Assembly: GCF_024345975.1 (NCBI RefSeq)
Contig: NZ_JAGQCD010000014.1
Location: forward strand, 1-64,000
Direction: 5' to 3'
Source: Cyanobium sp. Cruz-8D1
GTDB taxonomy: Bacteria > Cyanobacteriota > Cyanobacteriia > PCC-6307 > Cyanobiaceae
DNA length: 64,000 nt
In this document: positions 15,881-23,837 of the stretch, one piece after another
Position numbering within the stretch: position 1 is the stretch's first letter
Layout of the letters: the number at the start of each line of letters is the position of its first letter
Position numbers and translations under genes: made by a program
The notes under the pieces: model-generated
What the model was told of the DNA's origin: nothing
Database searches by the model: none
Seen by the model: only the letters and a program-made list of their open reading frames with translations

Positions 15881-16651
15881 ATGGATCTCACAAGCAGAAT
15901 CAAGGACTTTGCTAGCCGTCAGCGCAATCTGCGGAGCTGGCTCTTAACCTCGCTGCTGCCCCAGAGCGTCGTTCTGGCCAGCGGCAACAGACTGACTCTG
16001 CTGCTGCTCGGCCAGTTGATTCTGCGACGCAGTCGTCCCTATGCCGCCATCACCACCGAGGCGGAAGCCGTGGACGCCCTGACGACGCTTCAGCCCGGAC
16101 TGCTGATCGTGGTCTCTCCCCTGGAAGAGGGCGACGCGATCAGCCTCTGCCGCAGGGCCCGGCAACAACAACCCAAGCTGAGGATCCTCCTGTTCCTGGA
16201 CCCACAGGACAGCGGATCAGCCGTCCAGGAGATCGATGCACTGGTGGATGCGGTGCTGCACCCCCTCGATATCGGCCACGAGGAGTATCCGGTCGTGAAG
16301 GCCTTCATGGCGCTCCTGCGCGCTGGCCGCTACCGCAGCCCATCGTTGCGGCAGCCACAACACGGGGTGACAGGCCCTCCAGCCCCCGAGCAGCGCTCCA
16401 GGGAGCCCAAGCTGACGCCACGGGAGCAGGAGGTGCTGGAGCTGATCGGCCAGGGCCTGAGCGATCGCCAGATCGCCAGCAGCCTTGGGCTCAGCTATGA
16501 AACGGCTCGCAGCTACGTGAAGGCCGTACGGCGCAAGCTGGGCAGCAACAACCGACTGGCGGCGGCGGCCTGGTCCTGGCGGCGGCAAGCTGATCCCCCA
16601 TCCCCCCCAAGCGGGGGGGGGATGGGGGATCAGCCCAAAGGTTCGCAGTAA
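15881..16651 (+). CDS. LuxR-type response regulator with receiver-like N-terminus
   Basis: A 256-residue protein. Residues ~25-145 have the alternating strand-helix layout of a receiver (VVLASGNRLTLLLLGQLIL, LLIVVSPLEEGDAISLCRRA, LRILLFLDPQDSG), but the phosphorylation site is not the canonical 'D' in a DxxxP setting, so it may be a pseudo-receiver. The LuxR HTH spans about 172-225: LTPREQEVLELIGQGLSDRQ, IASSLGLSYETARSYVKAV. The last ~20 codons run through the poly-C/poly-G hairpin, so the Pro/Gly-rich tail is probably a by-product of that DNA element. Confidence 0.75.
   Translation: MDLTSRIKDFASRQRNLRSWLLTSLLPQSVVLASGNRLTLLLLGQLILRRSRPYAAITTEAEAVDALTTLQPGLLIVVSPLEEGDAISLCRRARQQQPKLRILLFLDPQDSGSAVQEIDALVDAVLHPLDIGHEEYPVVKAFMALLRAGRYRSPSLRQPQHGVTGPPAPEQRSREPKLTPREQEVLELIGQGLSDRQIASSLGLSYETARSYVKAVRRKLGSNNRLAAAAWSWRRQADPPSPPSGGGMGDQPKGSQ
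16589..16634. repeat. 20-bp perfect inverted repeat of C/G runs inside the LuxR-type gene's 3' end
   Basis: The left arm 16589-16608 starts GCTGATCCCCCATC and continues as a C-run; the right arm is its exact reverse complement ending at 16634, with a loop of about six bases. It straddles the last codons of the LuxR-type gene and ends 17 bases before its stop. In RNA it would form an extremely stable hairpin. A second C/G-run hairpin stands at 16950-16972. Confidence 0.7.
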
Positions 16652-16688
16652 TCCTGCTGCAGAATGCACCAAGCTCAGCAGGCCTCTC

Positions 16689-16949
16689 TTGATGACGACG
16701 AGTGCGCACACCGCGACCCGGCCCGATCAGCAGCAATCCGACTCCATGACGGTAACCGGGAAATCCATCAAGAAGCTCTCGGTGTTGTTACCCGCCACAC
16801 TGCACCTGCGGGCCAAGCGTCAGGCCGTGCTGAATGATCAGACGCTGACCGATCTGATCATCTCACTGCTACTGGATTATCTCGAATCGGCCGAGCAGGA
16901 GCCAGACCAGGACAAACAAGCCGCTTCCGGGTCGGCCGACCACCCATAA
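16689..16949 (+). CDS. small ribbon-helix-helix-type protein 2
   Basis: An 86-residue product. From the internal ATG at 16743 it reads MTVTGKSIKKLSVLLPATLH then QTLTDLIISLLLDYLESAEQ, again a ribbon-helix-helix plan, followed by an acidic polar tail. It shares only the general pattern with the protein at 15482-15706, so the two are not recent duplicates. It lies 37 bases downstream of the LuxR-type gene and is flanked by the two C/G hairpins. No toxin partner is visible. Confidence 0.5.
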   Translation: MMTTSAHTATRPDQQQSDSMTVTGKSIKKLSVLLPATLHLRAKRQAVLNDQTLTDLIISLLLDYLESAEQEPDQDKQAASGSADHP

Positions 16950-16972
16950 CCCCCCCCCCGATGGGGGAGGGG
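16950..16972. terminator. poly-C/poly-G hairpin between convergent genes
   Basis: A run of ten C pairs with GGGGGAGGGG around the loop GAT, with a single C-A mismatch. It occupies nearly the whole gap between the convergent genes ending at 16949 and 16980. There is no T-run, so it is a stem-type barrier rather than a classical intrinsic terminator. Confidence 0.4.
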
Positions 16973-16979
16973 CAGAGCG

Positions 16980-17420
16980 TCACTCCTCGATTGTCACCTT
17001 ATTGATGCGGCTGCCGTTCTTGAGCGCCAGCACCAAATCGATGTTGTCGGTGTGGCCAAACACAGTGTGCTGGCCATCGAGGTGCGGCTGGGGGCCATGG
17101 CACAGAAAGAACTGACTGCCGCCGGTGTTGCGCCCCGCATGGGCCATCGACAGGCTGCCGGCCTTGTGCTTCTGGGCGTTGATCTCGCAGGGGATCGTGT
17201 AGCCGGGGCCGCCGGTGCCGGCCGTGCCGCGGGCGCCTTCACGGCTGTTGGGGCAGCCCCCCTGGGCCATGAAGCCTTCGATCACCCGGTGAAAGGCGAG
17301 GCCGTCGTAGAAGCCGTCCTTGGAGAGCTTGACGAAATTCGCGACGGTGCCGGGGGCCTCGCTGTCGAACAGATCAATGCTGATCAGGCCGGCGTCGGTG
17401 TCCATCAGGGCCTTGGTCAC
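16980..17420 (-). CDS. cyclophilin-type peptidyl-prolyl cis-trans isomerase
   Basis: A cytoplasmic cyclophilin, 146 residues from the GTG at 17420 ([11 protein letters not shown]); the frame is open 19 codons upstream. Signature segments are [20 protein letters not shown] (catalytic Arg), [18 protein letters not shown], and [20 protein letters not shown] (substrate groove). PPIases of this class accelerate proline isomerisation during folding. It is divergent from the methylthioadenosine phosphorylase gene, with 49 bases between starts. No signal peptide is seen from the chosen start. Confidence 0.85.
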   Translation of the reverse strand: MTKALMDTDAGLISIDLFDSEAPGTVANFVKLSKDGFYDGLAFHRVIEGFMAQGGCPNSREGARGTAGTGGPGYTIPCEINAQKHKAGSLSMAHAGRNTGGSQFFLCHGPQPHLDGQHTVFGHTDNIDLVLALKNGSRINKVTIEE

Positions 17421-17469
17421 GGTCGAGGAGGCAAACTTCGACTGTATCCGTCCAGGGCAACCTGCTTCC

Positions 17470-18417
17470 ATGGCCACCCTTGAGCCCCGCTCCCCCTCCC
17501 CCCAGGCCGGCGGTCCGGCCAGCCTCGACCATGCCCGTGCCCGCCTCGGGGTGCTCGGTGGCAGCGGCCTCTACGCCATGGAGGGGCTGGAGGATGTCCG
17601 GGAACTGACCGTTGAAACCCCCTACGGGGCCCCGTCCGACAGCCTGCGGATCGGGCGCATCGGCGCTCTCGAGGTGGTGTTCCTGGCCCGGCACGGCCGC
17701 CACCACAGCTTCACCCCCAGTGAGGTGCCCTACCGGGCCAACCTCTGGGCCCTGCGCTCCCTCGGCGTGCGCTGGATCCTGTCGGTGTCGGCCGTCGGCT
17801 CGCTGCAGGAGAGCGTGCGCCCCCTCGACATGCTGGTGCCCGATCAGTTCATCGATCGCACCATGCAGCGGCCGCTCACCTTCTTCGGTGAGGGGCTGGT
17901 GGCCCACGTGGGCAACGCCGATCCCTTCTGCGCCGTGCTCTCCCGGGTGCTCGGCGACGTGGGCGACAGCCTGATGCCGGAGGGTCGCCAGCTGCACCGC
18001 GGGGGCACCTACCTCTGCATGGAGGGGCCGGCCTTCTCCACCCGGGCCGAATCCGAGCTCTACCGCTCCTGGGGTTGCACGGTGATCGGCATGACCAACC
18101 ACACCGAAGCCCGCCTGGCCCGGGAGGCGGAGATGGCCTACGCCACCCTGGCGATGGTCACCGACTACGACTGCTGGCACACCATGCACGACGCGGTGAC
18201 GATTGAGCTGGTGATCGACAACCTGCGCACCAATGCGGTCCTGGCCCAGCAGATCGTGCGCCTGGCCGCCGAGCGGATCCAGGCCCTGCGCCCCCCCAGC
18301 TCGGCCCACCAGGCGCTGCGGGATGCGCTGCTGACCCCGGCCGCCCAGGTGCCGCCGGCCACCCGCCGCCGCACCGAGCTGTTCACCGCCCCCTACTGGG
18401 GCCCCTACACCGGCTGA
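17470..18417 (+). CDS. mtnP: S-methyl-5'-thioadenosine phosphorylase
   Basis: From ATG 17470 the protein has 315 residues. The PNP/MTAP fold is clear: [36 protein letters not shown] (phosphate site), [18 protein letters not shown] and [20 protein letters not shown] (purine and thioribose pocket). It cleaves methylthioadenosine to adenine and methylthioribose-1-phosphate, recycling the polyamine-synthesis by-product. The N-terminus is extended by about 25 residues relative to compact homologues, and a further upstream frame is open but unlikely. Confidence 0.85.
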   Translation: MATLEPRSPSPQAGGPASLDHARARLGVLGGSGLYAMEGLEDVRELTVETPYGAPSDSLRIGRIGALEVVFLARHGRHHSFTPSEVPYRANLWALRSLGVRWILSVSAVGSLQESVRPLDMLVPDQFIDRTMQRPLTFFGEGLVAHVGNADPFCAVLSRVLGDVGDSLMPEGRQLHRGGTYLCMEGPAFSTRAESELYRSWGCTVIGMTNHTEARLAREAEMAYATLAMVTDYDCWHTMHDAVTIELVIDNLRTNAVLAQQIVRLAAERIQALRPPSSAHQALRDALLTPAAQVPPATRRRTELFTAPYWGPYTG

Positions 18418-18448
18418 GATCCTGGAATCCCTCCCCACAGAACAGGCC

Positions 18449-19177
18449 ATGGATAGCTGGGAGTACCTGGTGATCCACATCAATGTGGAGCCGCCCAAAC
18501 CTGCGGCCCAGGCAGCCCCAGCGGATTCACCTGCTGCCGAGGCGCCCGGCAGCCGGGAGGGGGGCAGCGCCCGGGTCTTTTCCGAGTCGTTTCTGAAACA
18601 GGAGTTCCCCCACCTCTACCAAGCGGGTGCCGGCGAGGGGGGCGTGGACCCACCGCCGCAGCATCCGGCCCAGCAACTGCAAGGCTTCCTCAACGGCCAG
18701 GGCAGCCAGGGCTGGGAGCTGATCGGGGTGTTTCCGGTGGGGGTGCTCTCCATGCTGATCTTCCGCCGCCCCAAGCCGGTGGAGCCCCAGGCCAAGGTGT
18801 CCCTGGAGGCCCTGGACAGCCGCCTCGAAGCCCTGGAGCGCAGACTGCCGCCCGCACCCGCAACGGCGCTCCGGCCAACCAGCGCCCAAAGCAGCAGCGA
18901 GACTGAGCCGCTGAGCCCGGCCCAGCTGGCCAGCCTGGCCAACGAAGCGGCCTTGCCCAGCAGCAGGGCCGCCCAGGCCATCGGCCTGCGCTCCGCCTCC
19001 AGCCTGGCCAACCACGGCGCCCGTTACGGCTATCCACCCGGTCTCTGTAAAACCGGGCCCAATGGCCTGGTGGCCATTTACACCGGTACGGGCTCAGCCC
19101 CAGGCGGCGGCAAGGCTCAACGCCTCTGGATCGTGGTGCCCGCCGAACGCCTGGCGAACGGATCCAGCGCCAGCTGA
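18449..19177 (+). CDS. hypothetical protein with DUF4177-like N-terminal half
   Basis: A 242-residue protein. Residues 1-112 start MDSWEYLVIHINVEPP and finish with LNGQGSQGWELIGVFPVGVL and MLIFRRP, the 'WEY...GWEL...FRRP' frame of DUF4177-like proteins, interrupted by an Ala/Pro-rich insertion. A short helix (SLEALDSRLEALERR) and a Ser/Ala-rich linker lead to a C-terminal region with AAQAIGLRSASSLANHGARY, which has the look of a helix-turn-helix. No function is known. Confidence 0.5.
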   Translation: MDSWEYLVIHINVEPPKPAAQAAPADSPAAEAPGSREGGSARVFSESFLKQEFPHLYQAGAGEGGVDPPPQHPAQQLQGFLNGQGSQGWELIGVFPVGVLSMLIFRRPKPVEPQAKVSLEALDSRLEALERRLPPAPATALRPTSAQSSSETEPLSPAQLASLANEAALPSSRAAQAIGLRSASSLANHGARYGYPPGLCKTGPNGLVAIYTGTGSAPGGGKAQRLWIVVPAERLANGSSAS

Positions 19178-19197
19178 TCCAGCCGGGAGCCCACCGC

Positions 19198-20118
19198 TCA
19201 ACCGGCGGCCATCGCGGCCTGGGCCGAACGCAGGCTGCCCCCACTGCAGGCCAGTTGCTGGGCGGCGGTGGCCGCATCCTGGCCCGTCAACGCCATCAGC
19301 AGGGCCAGTTTCACCGAGCCATCGGCGGCGCCCAGCAACGCGGCGGCCCGGGGGCGATCGACGCCAGCCAGGTCCCGCAGGATGCGCAGCGCCCGGTCCT
19401 CCAGCTTGCTGTTGGTCACGGCCACATCCACCATGCGGTTGCCATAGACCTTCCCCAGCCGCACCATCACGCCGGTGGACAGGATATTGAGGGCCATCTT
19501 GGTGGCCGTGCCCGCCTTGAGCCGGGTGGAGCCGGTCAGCAGCTCGGGGCCGGTCAGCAGGCGGATGTCGATGTCGCAGGGCATCGGCACCTGCTCGGTG
19601 GGCACACAGGCCATGGCGATCGCCAGGGCTCCGATGGCGACGGCATGGCTGAGCCCACCGAGCACATAGGGGGTGGTGCCGCCGGCGGCGATGCCCACCA
19701 GGGCATCGGCCGGGCCGAAACCCCGCTCGATGAGGTCGTCCCGACCCGCCTCCCGGAGATCTTCCAGGCCCTCGGAGCTGCGCAGCAGGGCCGCCGCCCC
19801 GCCCGCCAGCACCCCCTGCACCAGCTCCGGGGGGCTGCAGAACGTCGGCGGACACTCCGCCGCATCCAGCACCCCCAGCCGGCCGGACGTACCGGCCCCC
19901 AGGTAAAACAGGCGCCCGCCGGCCGAGAGGCGAGCCGCGATGGCATCGATGGCGGCCGCCAGGGCCGGTGCCGCAGCGGCCACCGCCTGCTGGGGCAGCA
20001 GGTCGTTGGCGCAGAACAGTTCCACCAGGCTCGCCGTCGGCAGCCGGTCGAGGTCTTCGCTGGCCGGGTTGGGCCGCTCGGTGAGCAGGTGGCCCCTGTC
20101 GCCGCTGGCCTCACTCAC
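19198..20118 (-). CDS. murQ: N-acetylmuramic acid 6-phosphate etherase
   Basis: A 306-residue SIS-fold enzyme with LTERPNPASEDLDRLPTASL at the N-terminus, FYLGAGTSGRLGVLDAAECP (sugar-phosphate binding) and LVGIAAGGTTPYVLGGL. It also has STRLKAGTATKMALNILSTG and the C-terminal helical part. MurQ converts MurNAc-6-phosphate to GlcNAc-6-phosphate plus lactate in peptidoglycan recycling. Its ATG overlaps the stop of the upstream DUF3110 gene by four bases, so the two are co-transcribed. No MurNAc transporter or kinase gene is nearby. Confidence 0.9.
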   Translation of the reverse strand: MSEASGDRGHLLTERPNPASEDLDRLPTASLVELFCANDLLPQQAVAAAAPALAAAIDAIAARLSAGGRLFYLGAGTSGRLGVLDAAECPPTFCSPPELVQGVLAGGAAALLRSSEGLEDLREAGRDDLIERGFGPADALVGIAAGGTTPYVLGGLSHAVAIGALAIAMACVPTEQVPMPCDIDIRLLTGPELLTGSTRLKAGTATKMALNILSTGVMVRLGKVYGNRMVDVAVTNSKLEDRALRILRDLAGVDRPRAAALLGAADGSVKLALLMALTGQDAATAAQQLACSGGSLRSAQAAMAAG

Positions 20119-20555
20119 AGCAGCCCTTCCAGGCGGCGCCGGAAGGCCTCCAGCTCCGGATCGCTGCCGGAGCCCTCGGGTGCCCCGGCGTCAGCCTGCG
20201 CCGCCGCCGCCTGCTCCTCCTTCCAGGTGGTCACGTCCATGTTGCGTTCGGGCGGCGCGATCAGCAGCCGCTCCTCCTCGCTGTTGGGCAGAAAGCCGGC
20301 CGGAACGAAGCGGGCTTCGTAGCCAGCCTCAGCACAGAACATCTCCAGCTCCTCCCGATCCAGGGCCTCGACGCAGGGCACCGGAAAATCCTGGGCCTCG
20401 AGCAGGCCGGCATAGCGCTCGGCGTCGTCCGGGTCCTCAAACAACAGCACCACCGTGCGCCCCCCGAGCTCGAGCGAATGGATGCCCTCCTGGTCGCTGC
20501 CCGGATCGAACAACAGGACATGCACCGGCTTGGGTGGGGGACTGCTGGCAGTCAC
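20115..20555 (-). CDS. DUF3110 protein
   Basis: A 146-residue protein. The N-terminal ~90 residues (VHVLLFDPGSDQEGIHSLEL, TVVLLFEDPDDAERYAGLL, EMFCAEAGYEARFVPAG) match DUF3110, a small alpha/beta domain confined largely to cyanobacteria. The C-terminal part is a flexible acidic Ala/Glu stretch ending in an amphipathic helix. Its function is not established. It precedes murQ with a four-base overlap and follows dnaJ/dnaK1 on the same strand after a 56-base gap. Confidence 0.75.
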   Translation of the reverse strand: MTASSPPPKPVHVLLFDPGSDQEGIHSLELGGRTVVLLFEDPDDAERYAGLLEAQDFPVPCVEALDREELEMFCAEAGYEARFVPAGFLPNSEEERLLIAPPERNMDVTTWKEEQAAAAQADAGAPEGSGSDPELEAFRRRLEGLL

Positions 20556-20611
20556 AGCGTTAGGGATGGGGCGTTGGCCAGTGTCTCATCCGTTGGCGGC
20601 CGCTGGGACGG

Positions 20612-21556
20612 TCAGCCGCTGATGGGGACGCTGCCCTGCTCCCGGTGCAGCTCCTGCAGGCGCCGGAACAGGGCCTGCTCCGCCTCTGTCGGCGTGGCCG
20701 GCACAACAATCCGCACCTCCACCAGCTGGTCACCCCGCTGCTCCCCCTGGCTCTGGCCCCGGTGCCGCAGGCGCAGCAACCGGCCGCTGGAGGAACCGGG
20801 GGGCACCCGCAGCCGCACGGGACCCTCCAGGGTGGGCACCACCGCCTGGCAGCCGAGGGCGGCCTCGGCGGGGTGCAGCTCGAGTTGGTAGAGCACCCGC
20901 AGGCCATCGATGCGCAAGCCCTCTTCGGTGCGTACCCGCAGCTGCAGGAAGTGATCGGCGCCGCCGGCCGCCACCCCGGCCAGCCGCAGCCGCCAGCCAT
21001 CCCCCGCCAGCGGCGGCGACCAGACCTCCACCACGGTGCCGTCGCGCAGCTCCAGCTCCAGTCGTTGGCCGGCGAGCGCCTGCTCCGGTGTGAGGCTCAC
21101 CAGGGTTTCCTCATCGGTGGCGGCCATCACCGGGGGCGATGCGGCCGCTGCGGCGGTGACGCGGCCGGCCTCAGGCGGCTCCTCCGGCTCGGGTTCCTCG
21201 TCCCAGCTCCGGCCGCTGCGGCGCTCCTGGCCGAAGAGCTGGGCCAGGTAGTCCTCGAAACGGGGGAAGCCGCTGGCAAAGGGATCGCCTTCGAAGCCGG
21301 CACTGTCCTGCCCCTCGCCGGCCTCCCAGGCGCGGCGCCGGATCGGATCGGAAAGCACCGCATAGGCCTCGTTGACCCGCTTGAAGCGGGCTTCGGCCAC
21401 CGGATCATTGCCGTTGAGGTCGGGGTGCCAGAGGCGGGCCTGCTGGCGGAAGGCCCGTTTGATGCTGACCGCATCGGCGCCCGCCGCCAGACCGAGCACC
21501 TCCCAGTGGTCACGGGCGGCGGTCGCCACCGAATCCGAGTTGGGGAATTGGCTCAC
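20612..21556 (-). CDS. DnaJ-type co-chaperone (J domain plus C-terminal substrate domain)
   Basis: A 314-residue protein. The J domain at ~16-85 reads HWEVLGLAAGADAVSIKRAF and LWHPDLNGNDPVAEARFKRV with the HPD motif intact. A linker of about 80 acidic/Arg-rich residues replaces the Gly/Phe and zinc-finger regions, and the C-terminal DnaJ_C beta domain contains TPEQALAGQRLELELRDG and VPPGSSSGRLLRLRHRGQ. This is the CbpA-like class without zinc finger. It sits five bases after dnaK1 on the same strand, so it is its likely dedicated partner. Confidence 0.8.
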   Translation of the reverse strand: MSQFPNSDSVATAARDHWEVLGLAAGADAVSIKRAFRQQARLWHPDLNGNDPVAEARFKRVNEAYAVLSDPIRRRAWEAGEGQDSAGFEGDPFASGFPRFEDYLAQLFGQERRSGRSWDEEPEPEEPPEAGRVTAAAAASPPVMAATDEETLVSLTPEQALAGQRLELELRDGTVVEVWSPPLAGDGWRLRLAGVAAGGADHFLQLRVRTEEGLRIDGLRVLYQLELHPAEAALGCQAVVPTLEGPVRLRVPPGSSSGRLLRLRHRGQSQGEQRGDQLVEVRIVVPATPTEAEQALFRRLQELHREQGSVPISG

Positions 21557-21561
21557 GACCC

Positions 21562-23709
21562 TCAGCCGTCGGCCCAGGGATCATCCTGATCGCCCCGGCC
21601 GGGGCGACGCGGCCGGTGACGATCGGCGGCCGGATCCCGCTCGGAGGACTCCTGCCGCTCCCAGGAACGGCCGCTCTCCCAACGGCGCGAAGGCAGGTCG
21701 TCGTCGTAGCCAGCCTCCCGCTCGGCGAAGCGGCCGAGGGGGTAGGGATCCCGCTGGGGCAGTCGCGGCGGACTCGACCAGGGATCGGAGCGGCCCGATC
21801 CGCCCCAGTCGTCCCAGTCGTCGTCGGAGAAGAGTTCGTCCTTGAGCGATCCCAGGGTGTTCTTGAGTCCCTTGAGGGGGCCGCTCTCGGCGCGCCGTTC
21901 CCCCAGCAGGCGCCGATTGAGACCGAACAGGGCCTCCTGCAGCTGGCTCACGGTCAGGTCGAGGTCGGCAGGGTCGTCCTGGGAAAGCACGTCCTGCACA
22001 TCCCGCAGGGCCAGCTCCACGGCACGCTGCTGGCGATCCGCCCCGGCGGGCCCCAGCTCCAGGGCGGCATCCCGCAGACGCCGTTCGGCCTGGGCCACCA
22101 GGGTCTGGGCGCGGTTGCGGCGGTCGATCACGGCCCGCTTGCGGCGATCCTCCACCGACTTGCGCTCCGCCTCCTCCAGCAACCGGTTGATCTCCTCCTC
22201 GCTGAGGTTCGATCCCCCCTGGATCGAGACGCTCTGCTGGCGTCCGGTGGTGCGGTCGGTCGCGGACACCTGCAGCAGGCCGTTGGCATCGATGTCGAAG
22301 GAGACCTGCACCTGGGGCACCCCGCGCGGCGCCGGGGGAATGCCGGAGAGCCGGAAGCGGCCAAGCGATTTGTTGTCGGCGGCCATCTGGCGTTCGCCCT
22401 GCAGCACGTGGATCTCCACCGACGACTGGTTCGCCTCCGAGGTGCTGAACAGATCCGACTTGCGCACGGGAATCGCGGTGTTGCGCGGGATCAGCACCTT
22501 CATCACCCCACCGATCGTCTCCAGCCCCAGGGACAAAGGCGTGACGTCGTTGAGCATCAGGTCGCGCAGCTCACCGGTGAGGATGCCGGCCTGCACGGCC
22601 GCCCCGATCGCCACCACCTCGTCGGGATTGACCGACTGGCAGGGCTCGCGGGGAATCAGGGTGCGCACCAGCTCCTGCACCATCGGCATGCGGGTGGAGC
22701 CCCCCACCAGCACCAGGTCATCAATCGCGTCGGCCGTGAGGCCCGAATCCCGCAGGGCGCGCTGGACGGGGCGCAGCAGCCGGTCGAGCAGGTCCGGGCA
22801 GAGACCCTCAAAGACGCCCCGCTCCAGGGTGGTTTCGATGTGCAGCGGACCATCGGGCCCCGTGGCGATGAACGGCAGCGACAGGGGGGTGCTCTGCACC
22901 CCGGAGAGCTCCTCCTTGGCCTTCTCGGCGGCCTCGGTGAGCCGCTGCAGGGCCTGGCGGTCACGGCGCAGGTCGAGGCCGTTCTGCTGCAGGAAGGCTT
23001 CGGCCACCCAGTCGACGATGCGGCGGTCCCAGTCGTTGCCCCCCAGCTGGGTGTCGCCGCTGGTGGCCATCACATCGAAAACACCGTTGGCGATGCGCAG
23101 CACCGACACGTCGAAGGTGCCGCCACCGAGGTCGAACACCAGCACCCGCTTGACGGTGCTGCGGTCGAAGCCGTAGGCCAGCGCCGCCGCGGTGGGCTCG
23201 TTGAGGATCCGCTCCACGGCGATCCCCGCCAGCCGGCCGGCATCGCGGGTGGCCTGGCGCTGGGCGTCGTTGAAATAGGCCGGCACCGTGATCACGGCCG
23301 CCTCCACCGCCTCGCCGAGGTAGGTGGTGGCGTCGTCCACGAGCTTGCGCAGGATCGAGGCCACCAGTTCTTCGGGGGCGTACTCCCGCTCGGTGGCCGG
23401 GCAGATCACACGCACGTTGCCCTGGTCGTTGGCGCGCACGCTGTAGGGCACGCCCAGGCTGCCCTCATCCAGTTCGTCCCAGCTGCGGCCGACGAAGCGC
23501 TTCAGGTTGGCAAACGTGTTGCGGGGGTTGAGCACGAGCTGGCGCCGCGCCAGCTGGCCCACCAGCAGCTCCTGGTCACGGCTGAACCCGACCACCGAGG
23601 GGGTGGTGCGGCCCCCCTCGGCATTGGCGATGACCTGGGGTCTGCCGCCTTCGAGCACGGCCACCACCGAATTGGTGGTGCCCAGATCGATACCGACGAT
23701 GCGCCCCAT
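21562..23709 (-). CDS. dnaK1: Hsp70 chaperone, DnaK1-type with long charged C-terminal tail
   Basis: A 715-residue DnaK paralogue. The ATPase domain has GIDLGTTNSVVAVLEGG at the start, NEPTAAALAYGFD, VFDLGGGTFDVSVLRI and DLVLVGGSTRMPMVQEL. The substrate domain shows NDVTPLSLGLETIGGVM. The lid is followed by a ~110-residue tail rich in Asp, Arg, Trp and Ser (for example DDDWDDWGGSGRS), unlike the short EEVD-type end of bacterial DnaK2. Such tails and the DnaJ gene next to it are typical of cyanobacterial DnaK1. Its start is divergent from pstC. Confidence 0.85.
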   Translation of the reverse strand: MGRIVGIDLGTTNSVVAVLEGGRPQVIANAEGGRTTPSVVGFSRDQELLVGQLARRQLVLNPRNTFANLKRFVGRSWDELDEGSLGVPYSVRANDQGNVRVICPATEREYAPEELVASILRKLVDDATTYLGEAVEAAVITVPAYFNDAQRQATRDAGRLAGIAVERILNEPTAAALAYGFDRSTVKRVLVFDLGGGTFDVSVLRIANGVFDVMATSGDTQLGGNDWDRRIVDWVAEAFLQQNGLDLRRDRQALQRLTEAAEKAKEELSGVQSTPLSLPFIATGPDGPLHIETTLERGVFEGLCPDLLDRLLRPVQRALRDSGLTADAIDDLVLVGGSTRMPMVQELVRTLIPREPCQSVNPDEVVAIGAAVQAGILTGELRDLMLNDVTPLSLGLETIGGVMKVLIPRNTAIPVRKSDLFSTSEANQSSVEIHVLQGERQMAADNKSLGRFRLSGIPPAPRGVPQVQVSFDIDANGLLQVSATDRTTGRQQSVSIQGGSNLSEEEINRLLEEAERKSVEDRRKRAVIDRRNRAQTLVAQAERRLRDAALELGPAGADRQQRAVELALRDVQDVLSQDDPADLDLTVSQLQEALFGLNRRLLGERRAESGPLKGLKNTLGSLKDELFSDDDWDDWGGSGRSDPWSSPPRLPQRDPYPLGRFAEREAGYDDDLPSRRWESGRSWERQESSERDPAADRHRPRRPGRGDQDDPWADG

Positions 23710-23752
23710 GGAAGTCTTGATGGCGGCCCAACGCTACCGGAGCCTGAGGGCC

Positions 23753-23771
23753 GTTAAACCGAGCTTAAACG
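23753..23771 (+). promoter_or_regulatory. candidate Pho box upstream of pstC
   Basis: Two eight-base direct repeats, GTTAAACC and CTTAAACG, are separated by GAG, an 11-base period. Cyanobacterial Pho boxes bound by the SphR/PhoB regulator are tandem YTTAAYYW-like octamers with three-base spacers, so the architecture fits although the later bases deviate. It lies 40 bases upstream of the leader ORF and about 60 bases before pstC. Confidence 0.4.
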
Positions 23772-23810
23772 CAGCGGCGGAAACTCGTGCTCAGATCAGG
23801 AGGAACGTCC

Positions 23811-23837
23811 ATGCCGACCGGCACCATCCCTGCATGA
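23811..23837 (+). CDS. 8-codon leader ORF coupled to pstC
   Basis: ATG at 23811 opens MPTGTIPA and stops at TGA 23835-23837. It has a near-perfect ribosome-binding site (AGGAGGA at 23798-23804) six bases upstream, and its stop overlaps the pstC start as ATGA. The pstC ATG itself lacks a good binding site. A coupled leader is therefore a reasonable reading, though the frame is very short and could be chance. Confidence 0.35.
   Translation: MPTGTIPA

Noticed and set aside
21616-23757. Very long open frame on the plus strand opposite dnaK1
   Set aside because: The minus strand encodes an unmistakable Hsp70. The plus frame has His/Gly/Val-rich low-information sequence typical of the complement of GC-rich genes.
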